A stretch of 64,000 nucleotides of DNA from Bolinopsis microptera (GCF_026151205.1 NC_087072.1:23329603-23393602), one strand, 5' to 3'; counted from the stretch's first letter, positions 22,906 through 33,417 are shown. Notes: a model not told the origin generated them from the letters alone. A program made the numbers and translations.

Positions 22906-23454
22906 CGTGCAGTACCCTCTATATACTAATATATATAATTATATAGCTGGTTACTCCTTCATAGCTTCATGAATTAGTCTAGTCTACAGTGCAGATGATT
23001 GAACCCCCCCTCCGTTATACTTATCAGTTTTACAAATAGCTATTCTGTCAACATTACACTAGCGTAATCATTTGGAAAATTTGGGTTCAGTTGTCGTTTT
23101 GGGATTTACGCTGATTGGGCACCCAATTAAGCTGATTGGGTGCCCTGTTAACTGTGTGGGAACTAGGTTCAATTGGGTTCAGTCGTCGCTCACCCTTATA
23201 AAGAACGTGATATTTGGCCCTCGAGAGTGCGCAAATTTGGTTCTCAGATTTAAAGAAAAATGCACAGTTTGTCGCGGAGAACTGAAAAATCGCGATTTGT
23301 AGCGGAGAATGGGAAAAATCGCGATTCCGCACGTCCGCGATTTCCCTTTGACCTTGGTCTGTACGGATCAGTTCACAACGACGATACCTAAGTTTTTTTA
23401 CAGCTTGTGTATACCACTTAACTCGGCCATCAATCCTGTTGTATAATTTGCTAG
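22906..23454. other. No gene; short internal palindromes
   Basis: Contains GATTGGGCACCCAATTAAGC followed by GATTGGGTGCCC (23113-23145) and repeated AAATCGCGATTT-type motifs (23288-23345). The function is unknown; these may be parts of MITEs. Confidence 0.4.
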
Positions 23455-23665
23455 AAATGAGGAACTTAGAATTTTTATCATAAACAAGTCGTTTTGTGGC
23501 AGAGACAGTATTAATGTAGGAACGAGGAGCGAGTCGAGTAAGACTCCTTCACGTCCAGTTCCAGCTGTTGTTGTGTATCGTAATGAGGATCCTCAGCCGG
23601 GTGGGGGAGTGAGGCTCAAAGAGGTTTTAAGTGTTCCCAAACCAGCTACTTCCTCAACAGAGTAA
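23455..23665 (+). CDS. Possible terminal exon of an unidentified gene
   Basis: From a possible acceptor (AATTTGCTAG, ending 23454) a 69-codon frame runs to TAA 23663-23665. It reads NEELRIFIINKSFCGRDSI, then SESSKTPSRPVPAVVVYRNE, then a GGGVRLKEVLSVPKP tail. Codon usage looks protein-like and the frame is closed upstream by a stop 2 codons before the acceptor. I recognise no domain. A chance frame is possible. Confidence 0.33.
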
Positions 23666-23779
23666 TTTCAGTGCTATTTATTTAACTAGAATAAGTTGAG
23701 AATCAATTTTTAGCGTTATAAACAAGTATCTCACAGTCACAGCACGATACTATTACTTAAATTTAGACAGTGATTAACT

Positions 23780-23845
23780 TACTGGGCGGCGCTCAGCCTG
23801 TCATTCCGCCGAATCTTTATTCATAATAGCCTGGGGTCCCCAGGT
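23780..23845 (+). repeat. Short dispersed repeat ending in CCTGGGG palindrome (copy 2)
   Basis: TACTGGGCGGCGCTCAGCCT, GTCATTCCGCCGAATCTTTA, TAGCCTGGGGTCCCCAGGTA. It is shorter than the copy at 61079-61153 because the GTTTATGAACATAA middle is missing. Confidence 0.8.
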
Positions 23846-25145
23846 AATATATATAATAATATAATGATTAACTCGAATACTGACGATTGAGATTGATCGA
23901 CTGAGAAGGATTCAAATTTTAGAAATTTGTTTTGTTTTATTAATTTTGTGTAGCTTAGAATATATACTTTAATGAAGGGAATTATTTAATGTTTAGTTTT
24001 ATTTTTCAGACGATTAAATGTTTGAACACTGAACAGCGATTTTTTTAAAAACGCATATGTATTATTTTGTTTTTTAATCTGCTGACTGTTGGATGTAAAT
24101 TTGTTATGTTAACAAAGTTTTATGTTGTAACATAAACTCACCTATATAGTACGTTTGCGTGAGATGCTTGGGTTTTATTTTCTCCATGATTGTTTTAATG
24201 TAATCAGTTTGTCACAAATTCTAACCGAACAACTCCCCTGCACATCATGTCAGCGCCATCTTAAGAGACACTCATTCTCACAGCGTCCTTTCATTTCATA
24301 CATTCTTTTAATCCATTTCCATCTTTTATAATTATAGGTTGTATAAGTTTTCATTTAATCAATTCGATAATGACATCAAACAACTGAAATATGAGCCATG
24401 GTGGTGTAATAAAATTCTCGTGGGCTTTGGGTCGGTGGTATCGGTGGGAAACATGAATGTAAAATGACGCTTATAAAGCAATGATCCTAAATCACCAGCA
24501 TGTTGATGTACCAGAATAAAGAACATTCTTATATACAAATGATGTGTCCCCGTATCCAATTTCAATCAAACTAGCATCATCGTTGGTGAAGTTTTACTGG
24601 AGGAAAGGCGCATGTTTAAAGATATTGTTTATCGATTAGATCAAGTTAACGATTAGTAAGCGACAAGTTGAGATCATTTTACGGTGACATCTAAAGTAAA
24701 TTGATGTGTAAACCATAATTAAAGATAGGTATAACTGTATAAGATATAAGATTAACACAAAGAATCGCTTCATAAAGTTAAATCTCTAAATTATCTTCGA
24801 AATTGATCAACCTTCATATTAGTTAGTTCCAATGTTACTGAGGATATAAATTATAAAATAAGTTGCAATATGCGCCTCATCATAATTATCATTTCCCGAG
24901 ACATATCTGAATGTTAAACGAGGTGGCGCAAAACTGTTTTAGGGAAATCTTACTTGATAAAATCACCATTGTAATCAGTTGCAACAAGAACAATTAATCT
25001 ATTCGTAGTGATACTTTTCCAGAAACTTTGCTATCTGCCATGCTTATAAGTTATTAATATCACTAATCAGTGATAAGAAAAACATTGGTCACTCATTGGA
25101 CTTTTGGATGCTCTTAAGTTTATGATGAGTCAATACCGCTTCAGC
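23846..25145. other. 3' flank of the DSL-like gene; no recognised feature
   Basis: AT-rich. Small open frames lack domains. The minus-strand gene ends at 25146-25169, so the right part may include its 3' UTR. Confidence 0.4.
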
Positions 25146-25168
25146 TCAATCTGATGAGATTCTTTCCC

Positions 25169-25572
25169 TTAGCTCCATATTCTGTGAAACGAAGGAGAAG
25201 TTGTCTTCACACGACATATCGTAGAAGACTGTTTCAGACCCTCTCCTTTGATCTTGATCTGAACATGTCCGTCTTTGAAGGAAAAGATCCACTGAGTGCA
25301 CTCGTCCCAATGACACATCCTCTCTAAAGCTCTTGGTCTGTAACATCCAATACATCCTGTCAGCACCACACTCTCGCGAGTCCAGTGGAACATTCCTAAC
25401 ATGTTTCCAGCTTCATCAAACAGCGCGATAGAACTGTAATAGAGCCTCTTGATAGTAGAGCGAACTTCGATGTCCTGGTCTGGATAAGATGTTATACTCT
25501 GCTTTATGGTATGAGACAAGTTGGGACAGTATCCACATTCTCCATTCCAGCAGGAGCAAGGAGGGTGCTTTT
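25169..25572 (-). CDS. DSL-like gene, C-terminal exon
   Basis: The acceptor ATATTTCAG borders 25572; the codon completed with the TSP1 exon gives E-K-H-P-P-C. The exon reads CSCWNGECGYC, then SIALFDEAGNMLGMFHW, CIGCYRPRALERM, and WIFSFKDGHVQIKIKGEGLK, ending at a stop at 25169. Nine cysteines in a short domain suggest an extracellular module; I do not recognise it. After GEGLKQ the frame becomes less protein-like, whereas the neighbouring frame continues with ETVFYDMSCEDNFSFVSQNM to a stop at 25146, so a one-base frameshift near 25240-25250 is suspected. Confidence 0.62.
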
Positions 25573-25750
25573 CTGAAATATGAGAGTGAGCTTGGTATTT
25601 ACTGCTATGTTATTACAATCTCCTCATGTTCTGTAATTGCGGAATATGATTATGGAAAGAATGATTTATAACAATAATAAAACTTAAACAGGAGGAAATT
25701 GTGACAGTTTCAGTATTCCAAATTCAGATCATAACCATATTATATTTTAC

Positions 25751-25954
25751 CCAAGTTATGTGGTGAAGTGTTTTCTTCTTCAATCTCCTGCTTGTAGTCC
25801 GCTCCTTTATATAGAGGGGTAACGTTATCACAGGATCCGTTTTTAGACTGAGTTCTTACGTCGCATTCTACAGAGCACTTAGACCAATCTCCATAGTCAC
25901 TCCACCCGCCGTCGACGTAAAATGATGTGGACTCCACAAGAAGGCCCACGGAGC
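25751..25954 (-). CDS. DSL-like gene, thrombospondin type-1 repeat exon
   Basis: Acceptor TATATGTAG before 25954 and donor GTAAAATA after 25751 bound a 204-bp, phase 1-1 exon. It encodes DGGWSDYGDWSKCSVECD followed by a cysteine at GSCDNVTP. W-S-x-Y-G-D-W-S-x-C-S-x-x-C is the start of a TSP1 repeat, a ligand- and matrix-binding module. The remainder is short and charged, so the repeat is incomplete compared with the usual six cysteines; the partner cysteines may be in the next exon. Confidence 0.7.
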
Positions 25955-26154
25955 CTACATATAATTTACTGTTTAAGATTTAATTAGAAATAGCAGAATA
26001 AAACTACGCCTACTGAAATTCAGTTATTAATTAGCTTAAAACACAACATAATCATTTCATTTGATTTAAATCATTTTTACGACCTAAATTTGGCTTCATA
26101 AATGGGAAATTTTGAGAGCAATGGGCCAAAATTTATTAATTCATTGAGTATTAC

Positions 26155-26239
26155 CATGATAAGAGTAATCAGCGCGAGCGAATGGTGTTGTAGCATTTAA
26201 TTTCATTCCATCTGGATAGTCAGTGTACGGAGCAGGTGG
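26155..26239 (-). CDS. DSL-like gene, partial GCC-like exon
   Basis: Acceptor TTATCTTTCAG before 26239 and donor CATG|GTAATA after 26155. It reads APYTDYPDGMKLNATTPFAR then ADYSYHG, aligning with the second half of the GCC module (DCP-G-x-x-N-A-x-T-x-A-x-x-x-YYG) but with the cysteines replaced by Tyr/Phe. Only phase 0 entry avoids a stop, while the GCC exons end in phase 1, so a further exon must intervene or this exon is decayed. Confidence 0.45.
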
Positions 26240-26393
26240 CTGAAAGATAAATCAGATTTGACCTCGTGAATGAGAAATTTTGAGGGCGATGTGACAAGAT
26301 TGATGGTGACATAACAAGAATAAGATTGATGGTGATAGTGAGGCATTGAAAAACAATTTTACATTTCTCAACTATGTCAACTCGGGAACTGGG

Positions 26394-26766
26394 GGATGAT
26401 GATTAATCACTCTACACTCGACTGTCACGTGACTTTTTCAACCCCTTCTCTAGCTGGTCCTGAACGACTATTCGAAAATTTAACCCTGTAATCTGATCCC
26501 AACCCTAACCCTAACCCAATCCTTAACAAAAGCATATGCTGAAACCCTAACCCTATCGAGAAATTAGACTAACTTCCTTTTACGGTCATATCACGTGATC
26601 AAGACAGTTTTTCGCCAATATCTCGTCAGGGGAGCATTTTAACCCTATGTCATGGGGGGTGATTCGGAATCAGCGTCCAAAAATACATCGATTGAAGTCG
26701 GTTTCAACTGTAGGGGACCCTTTTAGAACAATCTCGAAGATCGACTGTAGAGTGATTTAGCACGCT
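26394..26766. mobile_element. Mutator-like MITE (copy 1)
   Basis: On the minus strand the ends read AGCGTGCTAAATCACTCTAC and ATCATCATCC; both ends share AATCACTCTACANTCGA as an inverted repeat. An 11-bp duplication CGGGAACTGGG flanks it (26383-26393, 26767-26777), within a perfect 13-bp repeat. The inside has CACGTGA sites, CCCTAACCCTAACCC telomere-like sequence and no ORF. Copy 2 is at 57149-57551. A 9-11-bp TSD points to the Mutator superfamily. Confidence 0.85.
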
Positions 26767-26779
26767 CGGGAACTGGGCA

Positions 26780-28058
26780 AGGTGATATACAGGGACCACC
26801 AGTCTTCAACTTTTGTTTGAATTTTTCGACATACCTTATGGAACTAAACAAAGTCATTAGCAAGGGGGCTTTATTACAGCTGCCAGCCCCCGGGGTAGAA
26901 GAGAAACATCTCTTGGACACTGATTACGCTGATGACATGGCCATGTTAGATAACCCAAAAGAGGGGCTGCAGGAAACCACTGACCTTCTCTGCAAATACA
27001 GTGCCTATGCGGGTCTGAAGATTAATGCTGGCAAAACACAGAGCATGGTTGTCAGCAAAAGTGCATCGCAGAGGCCGTATTCTAAAGACGACACTATGGA
27101 CATCAATGTGGAAGGTCTCCCAATACAGCAGGTCAGCAATTTCACTTACTTGGGTGCAATCATCAGTGCGAATGGAACAATTGACAAGGAACTATCAGCT
27201 CGAATTCAAAAGGCCTCTGGGGCATTCTATCAGCTTAGCAGTATATGGTACAGTCGCAGCATTAAGACTCCAACTAAAATCAGGATTTACAAAGCGGCTG
27301 TGCTCACTATACTGCTTTATGGAAGTGAGGTATGGAATACCACACAGACGCAGATGAAAAGATTTGAGGTGTTCCATCATAGATGTCTGAGGAGAATCCT
27401 GAAAATCAAATGGTTTTATCATGTATCTAATGCTGATGTACTTAAGCGGGCTAACATCGCCCCTGTTGATACTTTCGTACGAGCAGCTAGACTCCGATGG
27501 TTTGGCCATGTGGTGAGGATGCCAGAAGAAAGAATACCCAACTATCTTCTGCACTGGATCCCAAAGCATGGTAAAAGGTCAAGAGGTAGACCTCGGAAAA
27601 ACTGGTTTTCATGTGTCCGGAAGGATGCAGCAATCTTCACAGGTGTCGATAACAGTGGCGTAACGTTGCCTGTTGGCGCCCCCCTGCAGAAAAAAGCGCC
27701 CCCCTGTTGGCGCCCCCTCCCCTTTTGGTGCCCCTCCCTAAAATTAAACAAATTAGGTGATTTTAAAGAATACGCCGGTAAAATCTCTAAAAAAGTGTGT
27801 ATCTAGAGCAAAACGCGCAGTTTTGCTAGTACTTTAGTTAAGTTTTCGAAATTGTCCCACATTCAAACGACGATTTGGCGCCCCCCTAAGACGGCGCCCC
27901 CCTGCACAGCGGGGTCAGCAGGGCCTTTCGTTACGCCACTGGTCGATAACATCACGATAGAAGATGCAGAACAACAAGCTACATACAGGGTTCACTGGAG
28001 AGGTCTAATACACCGGAGAAAGGAGTTACTATGTGGTGCAGGCCACTCCAACGACTAG
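26780..28058 (+). pseudogene. RTE-like LINE reverse transcriptase, 3' part, broken by a hAT MITE
   Basis: Open from ~26817; residues 37-40 of that frame are the catalytic YADD (DTDYADDMAML). NFTYLGAIISANG, then IRIYKAAVLTILLYGSEVWN, then RWFGHVVRMPEERIPNYLL and KRSRGRPRKNW are typical of the C-terminal part of RTE-type LINEs. At codon V-D-N the MITE at 27653-27941 interrupts it; coding resumes as ITIEDAEQQATYRVHWRGL and ends GHSND-stop. The tail CAAGTACAAGTACAAGTG after 28070 fits an RTE-style short-repeat tail. 5'-truncated and dead; it lies in an intron of the DSL-like gene. Confidence 0.85.
27653..27941. mobile_element. hAT MITE, uninterrupted 289-bp copy
   Basis: CAGTGGCGTAACG ... CGTTACGCCACTG with an exact 8-bp duplication GTCGATAA (27645-27652, 27942-27949). 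The interior carries GGCGCCCCCC blocks at both ends. It splits the RTE-like coding frame; the related fragment at 44873-44890 keeps the empty-site order GTGTCGATAACATCA. This copy provides the reference for locating the LINE inside the copy at 6526. Confidence 0.95.
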
Positions 28059-28126
28059 GAGGAGACCTTTTCAAGTACAAGTACAAGTGAGTACAACTAT
28101 TACATATTACGGTTACTCGTTATTAC

Positions 28127-28236
28127 CGTAGTTATCGGTAGATAAGTACACAAAGAAGCTCCATCGCTGCTGAAGGTATTCTCTCCACATTGCTGACATC
28201 CAGTGTCAGTCATGTAGTCTCCAGCGGAGCATGGGG
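28127..28236 (-). pseudogene. Damaged sixth GCC module exon
   Basis: The acceptor side matches the other modules through GENTFSSD, then diverges (GASLCTYLP...) and loses ~43 bp. A donor-like CTACG|GTAATAAC remains at 28127. The length of 110 bp would shift the frame. It lies against the RTE-like LINE tail, so the insertion or its repair probably caused the damage. Confidence 0.65.
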
Positions 28237-28389
28237 CTGAAATATAAATCGCATTTTGACATCATGAGTGAACATTTTTGAGAGCAAAGAACCCAAAGGA
28301 CCACAATAAAATGATCGATTTTATGACATGAAAAATTGTTAATATCAATCCTTGCTTCAACAAAATCCTCTTATTCGCTTTTATATTAC

Positions 28390-28542
28390 CGTAATAACAA
28401 TTTTCGGCAGATGTTGACCCAGCATTCGAAAACTTTCCATTTGGACAGTCAATGCACGAAGAAGCTCTATCGCTGCTGAAGGTATTCTCTCCACATTGCT
28501 GACATCCAGTGTCAGTCATGTAGTCTCCAGCGGAGCATGGGG
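28390..28542 (-). CDS. DSL-like gene, GCC2/GCC3 module exon 5
   Basis: Acceptor TATATTTCAG, donor TATTACG|GTAATA. Encodes APCSAGDYMTDTGCQQCGEN, then ASSCIDCPNGKFSNAG and ENCYYG: C-x-x-C and C-x-x-C-P-x-G with a final Cys, the ephrin-receptor-like GCC2/GCC3 cysteine module. 51 codons, phase 1-1. Confidence 0.82.
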
Positions 28543-28695
28543 CTGAAATATAAATCGCATTTTGACATCATGAGTGAACATTTTTGAGAGCAAAGAACCC
28601 AAAGGACCACAATAAAATGATCGATTTTATGACATGAAAAATTGTTAATATCAATCCTTGCTTCAACAAAATCCTCTTATTCGCTTTTATATTAC

Positions 28696-28848
28696 CGTAA
28701 TAACAATTTTCGGCAGATGTTGACCCAGCATTCGAAAACTTTCCATTTGGACAGTCAATGCACGAAGAAGCTCTATCGCTGCTGAAGGTATTCTCTCCAC
28801 ATTGCTGACATCCAGTGTCAGTCATGTAGTCTCCAGCGGAGCATGGGG
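28696..28848 (-). CDS. DSL-like gene, GCC2/GCC3 module exon 4
   Basis: Same exon as 28390-28542, identical as far as I can read, with the same splice sites and phase. Confidence 0.82.
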
Positions 28849-29001
28849 CTGAAATATAAATCGCATTTTGACATCATGAGTGAACATTTTTGAGAGCAAA
28901 GAACCCAAAGGACCACAATAAAATGATCGATTTTATGACATGAAAAATTGTTAATATCAATCCTTGCTTCAACAAAATCCTCTTATTCGCTTTTATATTA
29001 C

Positions 29002-29154
29002 CGTAATAACAATTTTCGGCAGATGTTGACCCAGCATTCGAAAACTTTCCATTTGGACAGTCAATGCAGGAAGAAGCTCTATCGCTGCTGAAGGTATTCT
29101 CTCCACATTGCTGACATCCAGTGTCAGTCATGTAGTCTCCAGCGGAGCATGGGG
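29002..29154 (-). CDS. DSL-like gene, GCC2/GCC3 module exon 3
   Basis: Same module with one substitution near 29068 (C to G on the plus strand) in the ASSCID region. It changes TGC GTG to TGC CTG context upstream of the Cys codon at most silently or at one residue; the module is intact. Confidence 0.8.
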
Positions 29155-29307
29155 CTGAAATATAAATCGCATTTTGACATCATGAGTGAACATTTTTGAG
29201 AGCAAAGAACCCAAAGGACCACAATAAAATGATCGATTTTATGACATGAAAAATTGTTAATATCAATCCTTGCTTCAACAAAATCCTCTTATTCGCTTTT
29301 ATATTAC

Positions 29308-29460
29308 CGTAATAACAATTTTCGGCAGATGTTGACCCAGCATTCGAAAACTTTCCATTTGGACAGTCAATGCACGAAGAAGCTCTATCGCTGCTGAAGG
29401 TATTCTCTCCACATTGCTGACATCCAGTGTCAGTCATGTAGTCTCCAGCGGAGCATGGGG
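29308..29460 (-). CDS. DSL-like gene, GCC2/GCC3 module exon 2
   Basis: Identical to 28390-28542 by eye; same acceptor, donor and phase. Confidence 0.82.
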
Positions 29461-29613
29461 CTGAAATATAAATCGCATTTTGACATCATGAGTGAACATT
29501 TTTGAGAGCAAAGAACCCAAAGGACCACAATAAAATGATCGATTTTATGACATGAAAAATTGTTAATATCAATCCTTGCTTCAACAAAATCCTCTTATTC
29601 GCTTTTATATTAC

Positions 29614-29766
29614 CGTAATAACAATTTTCGGCAGATGTTGACCCAGCATTCGAAAACTTTCCATTTGGACAGTCAATGCACGAAGAAGCTCTATCGCTGC
29701 TGAAGGTATTCTCTCCACATTGCTGACATCCAGTGTCAGTCATGTAGTCTCCAGCCGAACAAATCA
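29614..29766 (-). CDS. DSL-like gene, GCC2/GCC3 module exon 1
   Basis: The first module after the DSL exon. Its acceptor (TTGTTTTCAG) and first codons (V-I-C-S-A-G-D-Y) differ from the later copies, marking it as the array's edge. The rest, from GDYMTDTGCQQC to ENCYYG, is the same. It joins in phase to the preceding exon (P-G|TG ATT TGT). Confidence 0.82.
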
Positions 29767-29959
29767 CTGAAAACAAGCTGAATGGAGAAATGAGGCATGT
29801 CCTATATTTAATATAATGGGAATAATTGGTAAGATGTGAAGTTGTACTGAAGCGTTTTCTGAAGTTTCATGTATTGTTTCTTTCAATTCGTATAAGGTTT
29901 TACTCGATCATAGCACGGCAATAAAATTAACCAAACATTTTTCTAATTAATAAACTAAC

Positions 29960-30687
29960 CTGGTACTCTTAGTCCAAGAGAAGAACAAGTGTATATTCCC
30001 GGTTGTGGGTCACAAAATGTGTCGCATTGACCATCTGGATAGTAGTTAGATTGGCAGTCTTGACAATCGGATCCCACTTTCTTTCCAACACAGGTCTTCC
30101 TTCCGTTAGAATCACAGGTGTAGCTTCCACTGACAGGCTTACAGTATGTGCTACACTGTGACCCGTAGTAGTTTAGTATGCAATCAGCACAGCCTGTGCC
30201 AGTGAATCCAGGGTTGCAACTTAACAGTCTGTAGTACACTGTTAACTGTCCACCACCACTACGATAAGTTGTTGAATAACTATGACCAATGATGGTGTTT
30301 TCAAATGTGAGAGCCATATTGCTCATGGTTCTAATATGGTCGTCATATTTGACATCCTTGTCCCATACCTCCATGGAGAGATACACATTCAAGTTGGATG
30401 GAAGGTCCACTGTTGCTGTGACAGATGGGTAGTATGTTTGGCTATCTTGTGTATAACTGGTTGAGCCTCTGTGGAACAGCACATTACCATCGGAACTCTC
30501 TTTTATTTTAACACTTCTAAAAAAGAAATCACAATAAGACCACCGCCTGTCACAATCATCATATGAGTCGTAATACTTGTAGAACTTTATTTCCCCCCTT
30601 GCTGCACAATCCACTGTTTCCTGTAAGGAATTGAACAGCTTGATGTTACTAATGTTATCTAAAGATATATCCAGAGAAACGGTCAAG
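29960..30687 (-). CDS. DSL-like gene, C2/MNNL-like and DSL-like exon
   Basis: Frame from 30686 (counted from TTG) to donor CCAG|GTTAGT at 29960. Residues ~5-150 form a beta-rich region with CDRRWSYCDFFFRSVKI and YLSMEVWDKDVKYDDHI, resembling the C2-type N-terminal (MNNL) domain of Notch ligands. Residues 156-168 are CNPGFTGTGCADC. Residues 169-208, CILNYYGSQCSTYCK ... YTCDSNGRKTCVGKKVGSDC, fit a DSL domain (C, N-Y-Y-G, C-x3-C, C, C, C). A second, partial DSL-like unit begins at 211 (NYYPDGQCDTFC). Such domains bind Notch-type receptors; here that is inference. The acceptor is uncertain, since the only AG between the upstream stop and the frame is a weak one (TAAAAG, 30688). Confidence 0.7.
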
Positions 30688-30947
30688 CTTTTACATCGAT
30701 TCCATTGGTTGGCCCATAGATAACAGTATTAACACTGTAAAACTGTAAAACTGTCTCTACTTAGCTTATACAATTTTTAGGTAAAGCTATAAACATGAGA
30801 GATATAACTGATATAAATGTGACATCAATCGACACAATATACTGAGCCATTTTATTACCCAATGGACAGTGGACACAAAGAAATCCAATGTGTTTAATAA
30901 AACTCAGTAATATCTTAGAAGAATTTAAACAATCTTTATACACATAC

Positions 30948-31001
30948 CAAATCCAATCTTAAAATCAGTGCAGCAGCCAGAAGAAGGAATTTTCTGCCCA
31001 T
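30948..31001 (-). CDS. DSL-like gene, signal-peptide exon
   Basis: ATG at 30999-31001 begins MGRKFLLLAAALILRLDL: a positive start and a hydrophobic core, as in a secretory signal peptide. A consensus donor G|GTATGTG follows at 30947. Eighteen codons, phase 0. Phase does not match the weak acceptor proposed for the next exon, so a small intervening exon or another acceptor is likely. Its position directly upstream on the same strand supports it as exon 1. Confidence 0.6.
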
Positions 31002-31741
31002 TTTTTCTTCGAATGGCCAGAGTTTGACCGCGTCACCACGAGTAACTTTGATTATATTTATAATTTAAGTATATTTTAATTAAAGAAGTGCTTACGATCA
31101 AATTGAGATTAACTAAACAGAAAGTGTTTCAACAGCCAACATCAAAAAGTTGCGTGGCAAAACGAGGAACAAAGATCGAAAGTTAGATTTTGCTACAGTT
31201 TCTCTGTCGAGAGATGACACCTGTTGAGCGTGATTGTACGATTAGTTTTGATTGAACTGGTGAAAAACGAAATGGCAACGATAACTGAATACTTATAGAG
31301 GATTTCATAGACCATATTGAATCTGTAAAAATCATGATTAGTTACCACCGCAGAGGATATTTAAAAACCTTATAATCATATTTGTGACTCGTGATTGGAG
31401 TAATTCATCCGTAAATGCTAAATTTCATTCATTCCTTGTCCGACTTATTAAATCGTCTCATCTCATCGGGTAATACCACTCACCTGACCCAGAGATTATA
31501 CCAGGCGGACCTCACACCTGGCAACAACAAAACAAACCTATTCAACACCGAGACAGGAGTATTACTTTAATAAATCGAACTAATTATCGAGTTCTGAGAA
31601 ATCTCGAAAGTTGAATATTTGGTTTTGTTGGATCTGTGCCATGCAAAATGGTCCACAGGAAATCCCTCAGACCAAGCCCAAGCCAATTGAATTATTTAAA
31701 AATTTTGCAACACGAAATTATCCAAGGGTATGAATACCAAG
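31002..31741. other. Upstream region of the DSL-like gene
   Basis: Likely holds the promoter and 5' UTR. No TATA box or other site can be defended. No gene seen. Confidence 0.35.
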
Positions 31742-31901
31742 TTGGAATGACATCAACGACATCCTTACAAAGTTACAACAATACAACTATTACGATTCAA
31801 GTGTGGTAGTTATTCAAATGGAAGTTTTGGAGGAGAAGTATGCCAACGACGTGAAGAATAACGGTAGTCTATCGAAGCGTGAGAATTATTTAACGTTTTA
31901 A
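31742..31901 (+). CDS. Possible exon, unidentified
   Basis: A 53-codon plus-strand frame reads WNDINDILTKLQQYNYY, then VVVIQMEVLEEKYANDVKNN, and stops at TAA 31899. An AG (ATACCAAG, ending 31741) could be its acceptor. The helix-like, charged composition looks protein-coding but I recognise no family. It could equally be a chance frame. Confidence 0.3.
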
Positions 31902-32453
31902 TGTAATTTATTAATGTGGTTGAGTTTGTAATATTTATATTATATATAACATGATAATATTAAGTCCTAGTTAATTTGCAGTTCTTCATAGAATTTGGAG
32001 TGGAGTTGGGGATGGAATTTGTGATGGAATTTTATATGAAATTCCATATGGAATTGCACGTAGAAGGGTCGAACTTCTTAGACGTCAATCTCACAAGTGA
32101 AATTCTGTACATAATTATAAACTTTAAAAGGTGAAATCATGAACAACTGTTTGGCAAATATCATACGTACAAGCAATAATAATACGTACAATAGCAATTT
32201 GATCTACCTACCCAGTTAAACATTTGGGCATACATAAAACATAAAACGGATCGTGAATCGTGATGCCAGTTTCGTGTTTAAGGGTCCAGCTGGCGCCGTT
32301 AATTCCATATATTATACCACCGATGAATTCTATCATTCAGTTATAGTATCATGATATTATGGTTCCGATAAAGTTCGGATGGCTATCCCGGACCCTGGTA
32401 ACAGAAGAAGGCCAAGTATAGGGTGTAAAAACTAAAAGAGAGAAGGTACTTAC
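31902..32453. other. No recognised feature
   Basis: AT-rich with a short GGAATT-rich patch (31988-32055). No exon completing the BPI/LBP-like fragment was found here. Confidence 0.35.
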
Positions 32454-32554
32454 ATCCTCCAAGTTGAAGTCAAATCCAGTGAAAGAGACGTAATCAAAGG
32501 AAGGCAGAAGAATACCATTCTTGACAAGAGCATTGACGAATGGGATTATGGGCA
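32454..32554 (-). CDS. BPI/LBP-family exon (C-terminal region)
   Basis: Acceptor GGATAG before 32554 and consensus donor GAT|GTAAGTACC after 32454. It encodes PIIPFVNALVKNGILLP, then SFDYVSFTGFDFNLED. The N-x-L-x-x-G-I-x-L-P-x-x-x-x-V-x-F pattern is the second-half signature of BPI/LBP/PLUNC lipid-binding proteins (compare G-F/I-P-L-P before the last strands). These bind lipids such as lipopolysaccharide in innate defence. Only one exon is visible; its upstream intron is filled by the GC-rich block starting ~10 bp away, so whether it is still spliced is unclear. Confidence 0.55.
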
Positions 32555-32562
32555 CTATCCGT

Positions 32563-32990
32563 CGTGGAGTAGAGTCCGCGGCGGAGCCGCCGGACTCCGA
32601 GCGGACTCCGGTGGAGCCGCCGGACTCCGAGCGGACTCCGGCGGTGCTCCGCCAAAATGTATTTCGTTTGGACTCGAATACATTTTGGCGGACTCCGAGC
32701 GGACTTTAAAGTCCGCCGCGGACTCCGAGCGGCTCCGCGGCGGGTCGGCGGAGTGTCCGCCGCGGACTAAGCCACTAGGCGGACTCCGGTCCGCCGCGGA
32801 CTCCGGCGGAGTGGTCGGCGGACTCCGGCGGACCTCTCTGCCGGACTTGAATCCGGCGGAGTCCGGCGGAGCTTGGCGGAGTCCACCGGGCTCGGTGGAT
32901 TCCGCTCGGAGTCCACCGGCTTCCAACAGAGTCCACTGACTTCCGACTTCCGACTTCTGACTTCCGACCCTCGGCTAAATTTGTCACGTG
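32563..32990. repeat. GC-rich palindromic block (GGACTCCG / CGGAGTCC)
   Basis: About 430 bp made of GCGGACTCCG and CGGCGGAGTCC in both orientations, very different in base composition from its AT-rich neighbours. It includes a hairpin CCGCCAAAATGTATT / AATACATTTTGGCGG (32649-32690) and a TTCCGACTTC microsatellite at its right edge (32941-32972). Overlapping open frames on both strands follow from lack of AT-rich stops. No coding function. It abuts the BPI-like acceptor. Confidence 0.85.
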
Positions 32991-33294
32991 ACATACAACA
33001 TAGCATTTTGCGATATTGTGGTCAGATGAAAAGGTCGCTAGTGATAAACCTTAACCATTACCCTCGCAATGTCAATAGTGTACAACTCTAGTCCTAACTT
33101 TGACCCTATAATGTATATACGTTGACCCTAACCCTCCACTAAACCGTCAGCAGCGAAATATCAATGTCATTAACTGGTCACGTGACCAAAACAATTTTTG
33201 TCATATTATCTCATATAGGGAAGCGTTTTTAGTTTTACCCTACAGTACGTTGCATGTGGCGTCATTCGGCTTACCTGGGGACCCCAGGCTATTA

Positions 33295-33417
33295 TGTATC
33301 GTATCATTTTGCATATTTTGCAGACGCGGTCAATCAAATTAATATCAATTCCTTTTTGTTGGGAAAGAGAGACACTGGCAGCGGTCCACTCTACCCATGA
33401 TTATGGGTTTTGGTCAA
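33295..33417. mobile_element. Truncated end of a long-TIR element
   Basis: From ATTTTGCATATTTTGCAGAC to GGGTTTTGGTCAAAT it matches the right arm of the element at 40335-40840 (GAGACACTGGCAGCGGTCCA and neighbours). Only one arm is present. It is preceded by the CCTGGGGACCCCAGG repeat end and lies 27 bp from the discoidin-like exon. Confidence 0.75.

Larger units (their letters stand above)
28127..29766 (-). repeat. Tandem array of 306-bp exon-plus-intron units
   Basis: Period 306 bp: 153 bp exon and 153 bp intron. Units are nearly identical through exon and intron; the only change I see in the complete units is CACGAAGAAG versus CAGGAAGAAG near 29068. The first unit (29614-29766) differs at its acceptor side, and the last (28127-28236) is damaged. 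Exons are phase 1-1, so changes in copy number keep the reading frame. Runs of 85-96 codons crossing exon into intron are read-through, not proteins. Confidence 0.95.
25146..31001 (-). other. Gene model: DSL / GCC2-GCC3 / TSP1 multidomain extracellular protein
   Basis: Minus-strand exons in order: 30948-31001 (signal peptide), 29960-30687 (C2/MNNL-like plus DSL-like), 29614-29766, 29308-29460, 29002-29154, 28696-28848, 28390-28542 (five GCC2/GCC3 modules), 28127-28236 (damaged module), 26155-26239 (partial module-like), 25751-25954 (TSP1), 25169-25572 (C-terminal domain). Junction phases are 1-1 from exon 2 through the five intact modules and from 26155 onward. Two joins are unresolved: exon 1 to exon 2, and the stretch 28127 to 26239, which holds a LINE and two MITEs. 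No transmembrane segment is seen, so it may be secreted, or exons are missing. Confidence 0.6.
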